Shown: positions 43,109-54,786 of the stretch, piece after piece | Position numbering within the stretch: the stretch's first letter is position 1 | Layout: every line of letters begins with the position of its first letter | From: Lineolata rhizophorae | Lineage: Eukaryota; Ascomycota; Dothideomycetes; Lineolatales; Lineolataceae | DNA: 64,000 nt | Direction: 5' to 3' | NCBI GenBank assembly: GCA_010093515.1 | Contig: MU001680.1 | Location: 376,735 to 440,734, forward strand | Notes under the pieces: model-generated | The model's input: the letters and a program-made list of their open reading frames with translations, nothing else | The model's database searches: none | Told to the model about the DNA's origin: nothing | Position numbers and translations under genes: made by a program

Positions 43109-45295
43109 AGAATGACTGTTCAAAAACCAAAGCAACACAGCGGGAGTTTAGTCGGGTGATGGGTGGGTTGTCTGAAGGGAAGCATCGTTGTTCGGAGTTT
43201 TTCGGGCGGAAATTGAAATTTGGATAAACCTCCGAGTTGACGTTCCCGCAAACTAGATGACGAAACTAGATTTGTCGAGTCATTCTTTTTTTTTTGCGAG
43301 CGTTCTCAGCTTATCCAAGTGAAGACTTTAATTCTATGTGATTGGGCATATCCGCTTTTCTGAAGATTCCGCCGCTGCACGGCACATTCCCTTTTATCTG
43401 TACAGTAGCTTTTTAATTCCCTTGAAGAAATTTCGAATCCTTTGCCTTAACATGCCACTATGACTTTTTCTGAGGCAACTACCTAGCTCTTCATGAGAGT
43501 CGTTAAGCTACACGGGTGTCACGGTAATGATGCTGCGTACTTGGCGCAGAGACGCTCGCGTCGGTCAGCAGTTGGCGCAGAATAGAATGCGCAGCGACCC
43601 ATGCAGAGCGTAAGGGCGGCTCAGATTGGTCTTTGCTTTTCAACGTCATTTTGTTTTAGCTCTGTTATCGCCAGCCTAGCAAAAGAACTGATCCTTTAAC
43701 AAATGTACGATCGCTTCAGCTTAAATGCCAAGCTAATCTGCAGGATTTGGGCTGGCAAATGGCAATCTGGCCATGTTCCCGCGTTGCTTCTCCATTTGTT
43801 GTTTTTCGTTTAAGGCGAGCCGCTCACAAACTTGCTGATAATAGATACGCAGGCGCGGAGCACTTCATGCAGAAGCTGAGAATTGCTTTTTCGGGACGAT
43901 CTGTACCCCAATAAACCGGCGAAAGCCAAGCATTCGAGGCATTCTCCGAGTCAAGGGCGGGAAACGTGCGCGACGGAGATCAGCGCCCTGCTATATCCAT
44001 TGCGGGCATAAGTGCTCTTCGAAAGTTCCCGTTTCTGCTTCCCGTTCGAAACACTATTTACGTCACTAACGGCCGTGGCCGCAGTAGTGCCCATGGACAA
44101 ATGGAGATCTGATCTCGCTCTTCGAGCCGTGCGCGATCGGCCCAACGACGGAGCTCCGCAATGTCGCTCGAGGAATGGAGAGCTGCTAAGACAAAGGAAA
44201 GCTTCCCGCCAGGCCACGCCGGCGCCAGGGAGCTTATCAGTTGCGTGCGAGACTTTTCGGAGGGGGTGTCCCGCCTCCCCGTGAGAAGTATGGACGAGCT
44301 GCAGAGCTCCGCCTTGGCACTTTTTCTTCCTTTTTGGTCCCCGAAATCAACACCACACCACACATGATGTACGACGGTCTTCAGCTGGCGCCCGGCGCGC
44401 CCCGCCGCAGTAGGGCTAGCGTAGCGCAGCCGAGCGCAGGCTCCCGGGGTGGAAGCGAGCGCCACAGAGGCACAGAGGGTCAGCTTGAGCTCGAGGGCCG
44501 GCTGGCGGGTGGTGAGCGAGCTGGCGACCGGCGAGCGAGTTGGCGGGTCGCAGGTGAGCGACCGAGCGAGGTGCTCCATTATGCAAGCCATCCTGCAAAG
44601 CCACACGACGCGTGATTTTCAACTCGCGCTCGTCCGACGAGGACAGAGCGAGGAAAGCTTCTCGACACGAAGCTGCAGACTCAGTAGGTAACTTGCGCTC
44701 ACTATCAGTTCGGCCGTCAGCCTGGGACGCTGGGGCATAGGAGCAGATCGTACCCTGTTTGGGCGCGCATGGTGATTGTGGTTGTGATGCGACTATGACA
44801 TCGGAATTGCGATTGCCATGGCCTTCAATTGTACCGTATGCGCCCCCCCAAAAAAAGGATCTGCTACAACAACACTAGGAGAGGGATGTATTTACTGCTT
44901 TTGAAAATTTTTGGCCATCAGAAACTCTCATATATCAAATGACGCGTCAACCATATGAGGAATTTTGGCGATCGGCTGTGACCACCGCACAGCGTACGAA
45001 GTACTGAATCCATTTCACAGCTCGACATGTTATTTCGCGTCTTATGTCCTAGATAGTAGGCGCATGGCGTTAATGAAATTACTGAAACAATTAATGGTGC
45101 TGCATCCGGCCTGTATTTAGGTTCTATAGGTATTGGAAATGTCGAATGAGATAGTTAGTTGCCAAGAATATTTGAGCAAACCATGAACTTTTCTTCATCG
45201 AACTTATTGGGGAATTTAGCAGAGTCAAAGTTGCATAGTATAATTTTTGGAAATATATTTTACTTGAACGGCTGAAGCTTCCACAATTCATGGTT
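43109..45295. other. Gene-poor region downstream of MEP
   Basis: No gene is recognised in about 2.2 kb. The first few hundred bases are the MEP 3' region. A GC-rich island at 44380-44600 has overlapping open frames on both strands and internal GAGCGAG-like direct repeats, but no protein motif. The last 400 bp before the tRNA are A+T-rich. Confidence 0.4.
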
Positions 45296-45398
45296 GGGCG
45301 CATGGTTTAGTGGTATAATTTTCCCTTAGCATTAAACTTGCACTACAAGTGCGAAGCTCAAGTGGGAAAGGTCCTGGGTTCGATTCCCAGTGCGTCCA
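45296..45398 (+). tRNA. tRNA-Ala (anticodon AGC) with a 31-nt intron
   Basis: A full cloverleaf can be folded. The acceptor stem GGGCGCA pairs with TGCGTCC (one G-U), with discriminator A at 45398. The D-arm contains TAGTGGTAT, the anticodon stem TTCCC pairs with GGGAA, and the loop TTAGCA-T has anticodon AGC at 45328-45330. The T-arm is CTGGG-TTCGATT-CCCAG. The intron (45332-45362) starts one base 3' of the anticodon, the canonical place for tRNA endonuclease splicing. The mature length is 72 nt before CCA addition. A run of four or more Ts follows the gene within a few bases (pol III terminator). Confidence 0.92.
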
Positions 45399-45851
45399 AT
45401 TTTTTGCTGCCTTTCCATCCGTATGTAGCTTTAAAATCTCATGATGGGTGGCTGTATCCTTTTATGCATGGGGTTGAGGTTTATTGACCAAGCAATCGAA
45501 TTTCAGGTTGCACAATAGGTCACGTGATTCTCAATGGCCTTATTGAATTAATGTATATATCCGGTGGTTGCCACTGCTATTATCCAGGATTCCAAATCTT
45601 TGAACGATGGTTGAGTTTTACCAAGCATCATTTAACATTGCTCAAGTACAGCTTTTGTGGGTTCATGCTATCTATCACTAGATTGCATGCAATGATGCGT
45701 AGTAGATAAATAAATAGTTCAACTCCACACTTTCCACGACTATTAATTTGAATCTTGTTATATATGCAATATACGTATGTACATTTATTGGATAACAATA
45801 ACCGCTATGGGCCTAACATTGAGATGGTCCTATCTACCACCAACATCAGCA
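45399..45851. other. Intergenic between tRNA-Ala and the rhodopsin-domain gene
   Basis: This 453-bp A+T-rich spacer begins with a T-run serving as the likely pol III terminator (45400-45404). No coding content is seen. Confidence 0.4.
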
Positions 45852-47465
45852 TCACACCATGGCCCGGATTCGAACCTCTTTCATGCCAGCACCACTGCTA
45901 GGGTTACTCATAAAGTCGTCTTCATCCTTCGGCGGCACTGGTGGTCCATTACCTCCACGGTTGTTCGTGTCGTACATCTCTGCAGTTCCGGAGTAGTCTT
46001 GATTAGGGTCTGGCCCAAATCGCGAAGGTCTCCAGCTCTGCAGTGCCTCTTCTTGTTGTTTCGAGAGGGACATCGATACCGTCATTTCTTGAGTTCGCTC
46101 GCAATCGGGTGTTTCGTCTTTACGGCGCAGCATCCACCGGTCGCTGCGCACTGAGCCCTTGACCGAACGAAGCGACCCTTTAACCGACGACAGTGAGTTA
46201 TTGAACGACTCCGCAATATTGCCACGCCCGTGATAGATGTGTCTAGTGCGGTTGGATAGGCTTGTTACGTATTTGCCGCAACATTCGGCCAGATCGCCGC
46301 CATATCGACAGATGAAGACTTTCAATGCGGGCGCCGATGCGCATATCATAGCAAGTTGGCACTCCGCATGGGAACAGCAGAACAGGTTAAACCCAAGCCC
46401 TAGACCACGTAAGCATTAATTTACGCATTGTAAAGGGAATCCGCGGCCATACATGTAGCATCGGCATTACTAAAAGCCGCCAGACGGTATAGCATAACGG
46501 TGCGAATGATCCCGGCCATGACAACCCTAGACTTGTTAGTAGGTTTAGTTTAGCAGAAAATGATGTTGACTTACAGGAATCCGCACGAAAATATGGAAAA
46601 GAGACCAATTTTTTGCTTCAAAGGCATCTGTAGCCGCCAAAGCAATGCTGCAAGCAGCAAGAGAGCGTAAAGATCCGAGAGCACACTCAGTGATCCCAAC
46701 ATGGCCCAAGAAACCTTCTCGTTGGCACAGGTGAATGTTTTGGTGTATGAAAAACTGAGCGACTCCCAGAAAGCCGCCGGAGGAGTGCAAGAAAAGATGA
46801 TTACGAAGAAGAATGAGATGAAGTAGAGGGCCGTGAAAACAATCCCGCCTTGGTTAAGCCGAACCCAAATCTTACTACAGCCTCCTTCAATCACGCGATG
46901 ATAAAAAAGCAGGATAGATATCTTTGTGCAGCATGAGCTGAAAAGGAATGCGAGCTCGCTAAGCCATGCCATCTGCTTTTTAATTAGTATCGGCCCTCTA
47001 AGGGTGAGGAAGCATTTTCATTAATCCGTACCAGACCTGCTTTCGGATATAAACTTAAAGGGTTGTCCCACGTATGTCGATCAAATCCATATTCGATGGT
47101 TCCTATATGTGTTAGCAATGTTATCTAGCACGACGGATTCTCTGACTTGCCAATAAGAACCACGATGGTCAAAAAGCAACCAAAAAACTAGAGAAGTGTT
47201 AACGACCAGGTTCTAGAGGAGCTTGAAGTTTGCCGTAACGTACCCAGGCGAATACAATTAGCAGATCATCTAAACCAAGAACACCCGCATGTTTCCGAAA
47301 TCGAACCCACAGCCTAGCCAAAAGCAACAGTGTGGTCAAAGTCCAAAGAAAAATAGCGTAACCAGGAAACCATGAGCGCGTCTCTGGGTTTTCATAGTTC
47401 GGAGTTGGCCAGCTCAGGAAAACGGCTGGATCAAGGTCATGAATACCGGTTCCACTTGGCGCCAT
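45852..47465 (-). CDS. Fungal rhodopsin-domain integral membrane protein (Pth11-like), six exons
   Basis: Exons 47465-47244, 47187-47151, 47102-47032, 46972-46575, 46526-46453 and 46399-45852 join in frame to 449 aa. Introns are 48-59 nt; intron 2 begins with GCAAGT, a GC-AG intron. About seven membrane helices follow an N-terminal hydrophilic start: FPGYAIFLWTLTTLLLLARL, the exon 2 helix, then YGFDRHTWDNP, the family-diagnostic loop, followed by WLSELAFLFSSCCTKISILLFYHR, a Cys-containing loop (CANEKVS), and ICASAPALKVF. A Ser/Arg-rich cytosolic tail of about 130 residues closes the protein. Such proteins (PF20684-type) are plasma-membrane receptors or of unknown role; Pth11 of rice blast is the best known relative. 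An extracellular CFEM domain is absent. Splice choices were guided by restoring family-like helices and loops. Confidence 0.88.
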
Positions 47466-50273
47466 AATATGCACGACTGCCACTGTGCGTTTTACGACAC
47501 CTGAAGAGCCCGAGCCTGGCGTTGCGGCTTCACCGTGCTCAGAAGACGATTGGGACAAAATGAAGGAATATGAAGAGATTGTGGTGCACAAGCGAACTTG
47601 GTGCACTTTTCTATCAGAGGTTGTCGGAGAACACCGTAAGACCTGGACTTATAGCTCATTTCAGTGCAAGGTGTATTGCCACAATACGTAGATCGGATCA
47701 TGTTGCCTTGAAAGAGCTGCACAGTGAAGTCCAGACTGCAAGAATCGGTCAGGTTGCGGTGCATCGAATTGTCGTGCCAAGCCTGGCCGCCACCGGATAA
47801 TAATGTTTCGTATTATAGCTCGTCTGGCCCATCGCCCAAGTAGGCAGGCTGGGGAAGACTACGGCTGCAACTGACAGTGGGTTCGCTGCAAGCACTGCAG
47901 CCCGGAAACTCAACCCTCGCCACAGGTATATGGCCCGTGCTGCACAGGTTTCTACAACTCATTCCCCAGTCAGTTGGTCTTTGGCACTTCGGCAAGAGTC
48001 AAATATGTCTTGCCTTATTTCAAATGCCAGCATATCCCAAGCTGAGATAACGTATAGAGCAGTGCCAGAAGCAAATCATGTGGCGTTAGGGTGCACAAGA
48101 TTCGTTGGTTAGCGACTGACGGTAGAGGGGTGGATCTTGACAAGGGACACGGCAGGAGAAAGGGTAGGACAAGGCAGATGCAACACAGAAAGGAGTGTGG
48201 CCACGTCCACGTGGAGAGCGGCTTGAGCGGATAAATCGTCGTACTACGCACGCGGTGGAAGCCGGCTTGTTTTCCAAGCTGGCCCAATTGGAAAGTATCT
48301 CTTGTGTCAAAGCCGGCAGTTGAACCGAGAGAAGACCCACCCGAACGACGTAAATTGCAATCATTTTGAAAATCCTGGATCGACGCGGCCGTTGATCCGT
48401 GGGGAATAAATTTATGTCGGCTAACTTCTAGACGTGCAGTCCGCAACTCGGAGCCGAGATATTGAGAGCACTGGCCGCCCTGAATCTACCCCCTTTCGGG
48501 AGCTATTCCTAAGAAGGCAAAGCCCAAACTTTATTGGTGTTTAACTCGGTGAAACAGCAACGGTCCGCGCTACATGAGACGACAACAGCGTCTACCGATC
48601 CCTAGAAGAGATCTGCAGCCACGTGCCGCTAACACCAGTTGAGTTCGGAACGTGGACGGCGATTGTCTCTCGCTTCCGCACTCTGGTCTCGCGACAGCGC
48701 CTCTTCTCTACGGAGGACTTACACCTGCGGTAACTGTCCGACTAACTCTCAAGCAAAACTGCAGAAATTAACGACGCTTGCAGCACGCCAAAACTGCTGA
48801 AATTTCCTGGTTAGAGGATAGCATAGCCGCATGCCTAGACGCTAGCGTCGTGCCTAGAGCGGCTTCATCGTCCCCGGTTCCTGCTTCCGAAGGGGCTCGT
48901 GATCCAAATCTCCACACGCCTGCATCTACCAAAATCGACATCCTTGAACAGCACACGGCAAACGGTGAAATCCGCGAGCTTTCTTGCTCCAGAACCCTGT
49001 ACGACCGTGGAGGCGTCAGCATGATAACCGGCGAAGCTATAGGCGCGCTAAGTACCTACCTAAGGTAAGCAGGTACCTTGTGATTGTCAATGGGAATATC
49101 AAAACGCGGGGTGGAACATGCCTCCTGCTAGGTGTCTGCCCGGTGTCTTGGTCCTTACAGCATCTGCATTGTCAAAAACTGCCGGCCCTCCATTTAACCG
49201 TTCTACCCTCTGCCGCCTCTGCTCCGACCCGGAAAATCGCAAGGCACGTCCTGGGATCGATTTGCCATCTTGGACCGTAGCACATAAGACACGCTACTTC
49301 GTCCGCAACGCGATGCGGTCAACCGAGTTACCGGTTTGCGTGAGCCCTGCATGCGCACCTCAAATGCCCTGCTTTGCTTCAACCAGGGACGTGAGGTATG
49401 GCCGGGCATATATCTCCACTGCAGACAAGGATTTTGACCTTGTCCATATGCAATAGTAGCAACTTCTATTGCCTCTAAGTCACGCCAATGCAATGTTTTG
49501 CACATACGGAGTATACGAATATGAATTCATGTTCCACCCAACGTTAGGCTGAAGAAGTGTTCAACGTGATGTATTGTCATGCAAGAATTGGACTCACCAG
49601 CATTTCCTAGGACGGATAATATTGCACTGACTAGAAATGAGCGAAAACAAAAGCACCTTGGTGATATAGATACCAATGCCTTTCAATATCCGTTGAGAAA
49701 TAATTTGCTGTCGACTCAGCCAGTCATTAGTGGCATCTGCGTATTGCTGGTCCCTTATAAGATAGTGCTTATATTCGGGACCAAAATTTGCGCTTGCAAT
49801 ATTTGGTATGCAAATTCCTTTACTTAACGTTGTCGATATCAAGGCAATTTCGATTGTCAAAGTGTTGATACTCTATACATCCTCTGTAAAGATGCAAAAT
49901 GCTAGTCTAAGTAAAAAGCTAGAGTGAAGTGTCTCTCCATAAATGATTCTTGTGCGGAGGACAAACTCGTGAGAGATTTTGAGGTGCATTATTATTGGAA
50001 GAAGCTACGGTAGTGAGCGAAAGTATGGACCAACCTCTGAACCAATACAGTAACGTAAGCGAGCCCAGGCACTCTACCTAATTACAATCTGACAAAGTCG
50101 ATTTGTGGGGTAAGGCTGATAAGATGAAAATTCGTGATCACGTGGCGATAAGCAGAGCTGCGGCTCCACGAAGCTTGGGCCGCTTCATGGTCCATGAAAC
50201 TAGCCGACCTCATCCGCGCCGGCCTTCCAACGCCTTCGTCCATCGAGTCAGTGCCAAAAGGCAGGAAGCAGCC
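47466..50273. other. 2.8-kb gene-poor divergent region
   Basis: Between the rhodopsin-domain gene and AP-2 sigma, which point apart, I can assemble no gene. Short open frames (for example 48015-48446 minus, 48778-49068 plus) lack motifs. 49500-50100 is A+T-rich. The last 100-170 bp are the AP-2 sigma leader. Confidence 0.4.
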
Positions 50274-51053
50274 ATGGTCCTTTCTTTCATCCTCATTCAG
50301 AATCGACAGTATGCTCAGATTCCTCTATTGCTCCTCGAAATTAGGGCCCCTAAATGTCATGGTCTACAGCTAACTTAAGCATCAAGGGGCAAGACGAGAT
50401 TGGCGAAGTGGTACGTTCCGTACAGCGTGAGTGGTCCCCGAGACATCCTTCGCGCTCAAGGGATACTGATGTTTGTTGCAAATCAGGATGAGGAGAAGGT
50501 AAAGCTGAAGGGCGAGGTACGCTTCATCCGGCCTTTTGTTCCCCCCGGAAATTCGCGAACAAGACGGCGTGAAATTCGAACTCCCAACGATCGGCCAGAT
50601 ACTTAAGACTTGGGGCTCATACGCGTCGCCTATTCATCCAGGTCCACCGCTTAATTGCGCCAAGGGATCAAAAACATCAATCCAACTTCGTCGAATTTCG
50701 CCACACTTCGAAAATCGTCTATAGGCGCTACGCTGGGCTGTTTTTCTGTGCCTGCGTCGATACCAATGACAACGAACTCGCATACCTCGAGGCAATACAT
50801 TTCTTCGTTGAAGTTCTGGATGCTTTCTTTGGGAATGTATGCGAACTAGACCTGGTGTTTAATTTCTACAAGGTCGGTGTGTCCCAGCCACAGCCGAGAC
50901 TGTTTTGTATGCTCCCTTCTAAAGCACGCCACACTAATGTGTTTATTGAAGGTCTATGCGATTCTCGATGAGGTGTTCTTGGCGGGAGAAATAGAGGAGA
51001 CTAGTAAACAAGTCGTGCTAACACGGCTTGAACATCTGGACAAACTAGAATAA
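50274..51053 (+). CDS. APS2: AP-2 adaptor complex sigma (small) subunit, five short exons
   Basis: Exons 50274-50308, 50387-50426, 50487-50516, 50642-50872 and 50952-51053 (introns 78, 60, 125 and 79 nt) give 145 aa, the exact family size. The translation is diagnostic: start [20 protein letters not shown], then [75 protein letters not shown] and the C-terminal [20 protein letters not shown]. Sigma adaptin is a longin-fold subunit that, with the alpha subunit, binds acidic dileucine signals on cargo during clathrin-mediated endocytosis at the plasma membrane. No exon except the fourth is long enough to be noticed on its own, so the gene is easily missed. All splice sites are GT-AG. Confidence 0.97.
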
Positions 51054-51905
51054 ATCGGAGATAGAGCTTGAAGACTTGCACCTTCCGACACGCGGACCCA
51101 AGGTGGGCTTTGTGATAATGTATCGCGTAGGATTTTCCTTTCTACCTTTGAGCAGGGTTTGCGAATTTACGTCTTTCCGCTCGGGGCGTCTAGTAAAGGG
51201 GCCGTTAATGTCGCATCCGCAGGACGCTAGACACATTTTAGCATTAGAAATTATCTAGGAAAATCAACTACTAGAATTTAACATGCTACATGTTAGATCG
51301 TGTTTCTCGATTATATTACCTGTTTCGGTCTATCCACCCCTTTTCCAGTGGATTATAGGCGTAGGTTGGAAAAGGCATGTGCTGTTCTTGGCCTTCTGCA
51401 TCATTAGGTTCATGCCAGTTCTGTATTTCAAACCTATTTGGGACCAGTGGCAGGCACACCTGCATTAATGCATGGATTTTTTGCTAGTTTTACGGAGTGC
51501 AGAAATCATCATGATATCTCAGAGTCATTGAAGCAGTTCTTTTTGACACACTATTTATTGGAGTGACATCATAGGAAGGCGGGTATCCAATGCGCTAGCT
51601 AGGCCTGCGGCGGTTTGCTCTGAACCTGGAAGGTGCGACTGGTGGGCACCAGTGATCCCGAAGTGGAGCTGGGTGGCTAGGTACCTAAACCCTGAGGTGC
51701 CTCGGTAGTATTTGTTTACCTTCCCACGACTCGTCTTTTTCCTTCCCTTCTTCCACCACCTCCAACCTTTTTGAACAAGACATCCAGACTTGAAACACAC
51801 TCCACAAGGTGAGCTCGGCTTGCAAATCTGTTGTTAGTATTATGCTAATCACTTTATAGTTTCTCAAGCTCTTTGCTACATATTTGACGCCCCGCAACTC
51901 TAAAA
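51054..51905. other. Intergenic between AP-2 sigma and the small basic protein gene
   Basis: 852 bp without recognisable coding sequence; both neighbours are on the plus strand. The stretch at 51700-51790 is pyrimidine-rich and precedes the next gene's start by about 120 bp, as fungal core promoters often do. Confidence 0.4.
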
Positions 51906-52561
51906 ATGGCGAGTCTTAGCGGAAACGCGGACCAGAATGATTCCCAGGCCACCACCCCGTCAAGCAAGGTCGTCTGGACGGATGCTGAAAAGGTGTGTTG
52001 CCATCAACATCGTATTCTTGGCAAGCAGATTCTAACACTTATTCCTAGATCGGCCTTCTAATGGCTGTAATCGAGAAACACTGTCCTATCTTTGACTGGA
52101 ACGGTGTTCCCTTGCCGGCCAACCGCACCCGAAAGGCGTGCATTAACACTGTCAGCGCCCTTCGCACAGCCTATCGCGCTGGTACTTTGGCCGTCACCGA
52201 GGGCGAAGGCGCGAAGTCTGAAGGTCCGACTCCTAAGCGCCGCAAGACCAACAAGAAGGCCGCCGAGGCAGCTGTTGCCGGCGACGATGGCGCCACCGAT
52301 TTGGTGCCTTTAACCCCAACACCTAGACGTCGCGGCGGTAAGCCGAAGCAAACTGCGGCAGTCAACAGCGAGGCAAATGCAGGACAGGCTCCCAAGGCGA
52401 CCCCAAAGAAGCGCAAGCTTGCTCAGGAGGAGAACGCTACTACTCCTCTTCTCAGCAAGGCGTCTGAGGGGGGGATCATGGAGTCTTCTGGCGCCGCAAA
52501 CGACGTCGGCAGCACTTCCGAATTTCAACAGCACGTGGATGCGCATCTTGATGTCATCTAG
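51906..52561 (+). CDS. Small basic, probably nuclear protein with Myb/SANT-like N-terminus
   Basis: Exons 51906-51992 and 52049-52561 (56-nt intron, TCTAAC branch, CTAG acceptor) give 199 aa. Residues about 22-65 (VVWTDAEK-IGLLMAVIEKH, with a Trp at the start and a following helix) resemble the beginning of a fungal Myb/SANT-like DNA-binding domain, a common pattern in small Pezizomycotina proteins of unknown function. The remainder is low-complexity, Lys/Ala/Pro-rich with KRRKTNKK, PRRRGGKPK (AT-hook-like) and KKRKLA patches, consistent with nuclear import and DNA association. The C-terminus is acidic. I do not recognise a named orthologue. Confidence 0.85.
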
Positions 52562-53015
52562 ATGTCTTGAGTAAATGCTCGAATTTGAGGTAAAACCTCA
52601 AATTGACTGAGGATATTGCTGTAGCCAACTTTGTCTGTGGGAAGCTCGGAAGTCAACTAGTGTTCGGGCGGCAAAAGCAGGCAGTTTGTTTGCTACTTCT
52701 TTTTCCTTTTCCTGTTTTTCTTTCCTTTTTTCGGGTAACCTTCACGAAAAAAGTGGAGAGGTTTTTATGTAGTGAACTTCAACTTGTCTGCTTACGCCTT
52801 CAACAGTGTGGGCTTGAGTTGGATGCCACAGAAATGAACAAAACACTTTGACATATGTTGGCCATGGATATTGCAAAGTGATCCTTTATTTTCACTGACC
52901 TACCATGACCAAATACCATACATTTAAAAATCGCTCCAAAACATTCTGGATACAATTTAGACCAGTTCAACCGAACCTAGTCCGCCATCACCGACGCCTT
53001 GGTGACTTCCTTCGT
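52562..53015. other. Convergent intergenic region
   Basis: These 454 bp lie between converging genes and should contain both 3' UTRs. There are T-rich runs around 52690-52740. No gene seen. Confidence 0.45.
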
Positions 53016-54786
53016 TTACTCAAGGTCATCAGAGCTCGTCTTGTGTATAGTGGGACGAGTGCGTTTCTCTCCTGGAAGCCTTGCGCCCCATATACTTCCA
53101 CTTGGCTGCCCGCGCTCAGATGATGTTGCGGTAGTATTAAGGGAAGCACGGGACTTGTGGCTGTCTGATCTGTCGGAGTCTGTTTGCGAGGCAGAACTTA
53201 TCGATTGCGTATGCGATGGCCTTCGAGCGTGGCTTCCCGAACCTCGCTTGGGTGGATGGCCTGACGTGTCTGCGAACTGTATTAACATCTTCTACCAAAT
53301 GCAAGAAATAAGTGATGGTCCACGCCAGACGTACCAGGACTTTGCACATGAGGTCGACGCGATGGCGAAATGTTACCGCTGCTTTGTGCGTCATCAGTCT
53401 TTGGCTGGTGTTGGGGAGCTAACAGAGTGTCGCTGGTTGAGTCGTTTCTATATTGCTCTCTGGAAGGCCAGCGTCGAGGTGGACCCACACCTTGTATATG
53501 TCGGCGGTGTTCCTCGCTCCCATCTCTTTTGTTATGAGGGTCGAAGACTCTTTCCGGGGGTCCAAGGATATCAGAGTGATTGTCGCGATATTCCCTGGCA
53601 AATGAGGTCCTTCTGTTGTGGGTCGGAGAATTTTCAGGACGTGATGATCTACGTCCTGCGATAGTGGTCACAACAACGGTATCCGCACCGTCTGGAGACA
53701 TGGGTGCCGGAGAATAGACGCAAGGGGTGGACGGAGAAAGACTTCGATCTCTGTGATTGGCATGGCGTTCATCCGGTGGCCTTTCGCTCCCTACGGACGC
53801 TCTGGTCGACACTTCTGAAAGACTAGAACGGATGGTAGGTGCCACGGATTCATGGTTATCGTCACTAGTCGGCGATTCATCCAGTGGAGATGAGATATCA
53901 GCAGTCCCAGAAGAACGTGAGCTTATCATGCGGCGGTCGGAGACGGAAGCGCCTTGCCGGACCGGCCGTGTGTGTTGTTGTTGACTTTGTGTCTTCTGCA
54001 GCTCCGCGCGAGCTGTGCGCACTTCTGCCTCGACCACCCGTTTGATAGAGCTCTCGAGTTGGGCCAGTTCGTCTGAGCGCCCGACAAGTTCTTCCGTCGC
54101 ATGTGTGCCACTTCGGTATTCCAACTTCTTCACCTCATTGATATGTCTCGACAGTCTTCGCTCGGATGTTTTGACGAAGTAGAGCAAAAGTTTGCTTCAA
54201 AAGGTTAGCGGGCAACATGAATCAAACAAAGGTTGTAGTAAACGGTGGCGCCAACGGAAAGTACGCACATTTCTGATCTATCATCCTGCGATATTGCCTC
54301 GCCGGCGCATTGCCTTGACATCAATTCGTTCAATGCTTGGATATTGACGAAAAGGGTTATGGTCACTTTGATCGATGACAGCCGAGCCAGAAAGAATTTG
54401 ACTGAGCTCTTCTTGAAAAGCCACCGAAGATGGGCCAGGTAGCGAGGCAACGTTTCCGGTGTATAGATGGGATGTATATCTTGGACATCACTCAACAAGC
54501 TTTTGAGGTTATTGACCGTTTCGTTGCTGGTCACGACGAGCCTTCTCGCCAACCTTGCCTTGTCACTTTGCTGTCCCCATTCCGGGCTTCTGCTAGAACA
54601 TTTCTTAATGGTCTTAGAAAAGTCGCGAAGGATGGAGGCAAAGATGTATGTCTCCTCTGCCACCTCTTTGGTCTCCTGCCGAGCATATTTCAAAGTCTTG
54701 CAGCACTTCCTCAGCTTGCGGCTTAGATTCACGAGCTCGGTGGCAACTTGTAGGCAACTGAAAACAAGAGCAACAGCCTCAGCCAT
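53016..54786 (-). CDS. Protein with fungal PF17111-like N-terminal domain and disordered tail
   Basis: Exons 54786-54269, 54194-53335 and 53269-53016 (introns 74 and 65 nt) give 543 aa. The N-terminus MAEAVALVFSCLQVATELVN followed by a helical region (LSRKLRKCCKTLKYARQE, ETYIFASILRDFSKTI) matches the style of the fungal N-terminal domain found at the head of STAND-type and related proteins (PF17111, named after an azaphilone-cluster protein). Here no NACHT, ankyrin or TPR repeats follow; instead the second half is Ser/Arg/Pro-rich and disordered after a short coiled coil (ELAQLESSIKRVVEAEV). The third exon is joined because it keeps the Ser-rich character and uses a GTACGT donor and CGCAG acceptor. 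Function unknown. The ATG at 54786 is preferred to the open stretch upstream because it starts the conserved domain. Confidence 0.8.

Noticed and set aside
44058-44606. 182-aa minus-strand open frame and overlapping plus-strand frames
   Set aside because: Compositionally odd, no domain, with opposing open frames over the same GC-rich repeats; judged non-coding.
45862-45885. Second B-box-like GGTTCGAAT on the minus strand
   Set aside because: It lies in the last codons of the rhodopsin-domain gene and the T-stem does not pair.
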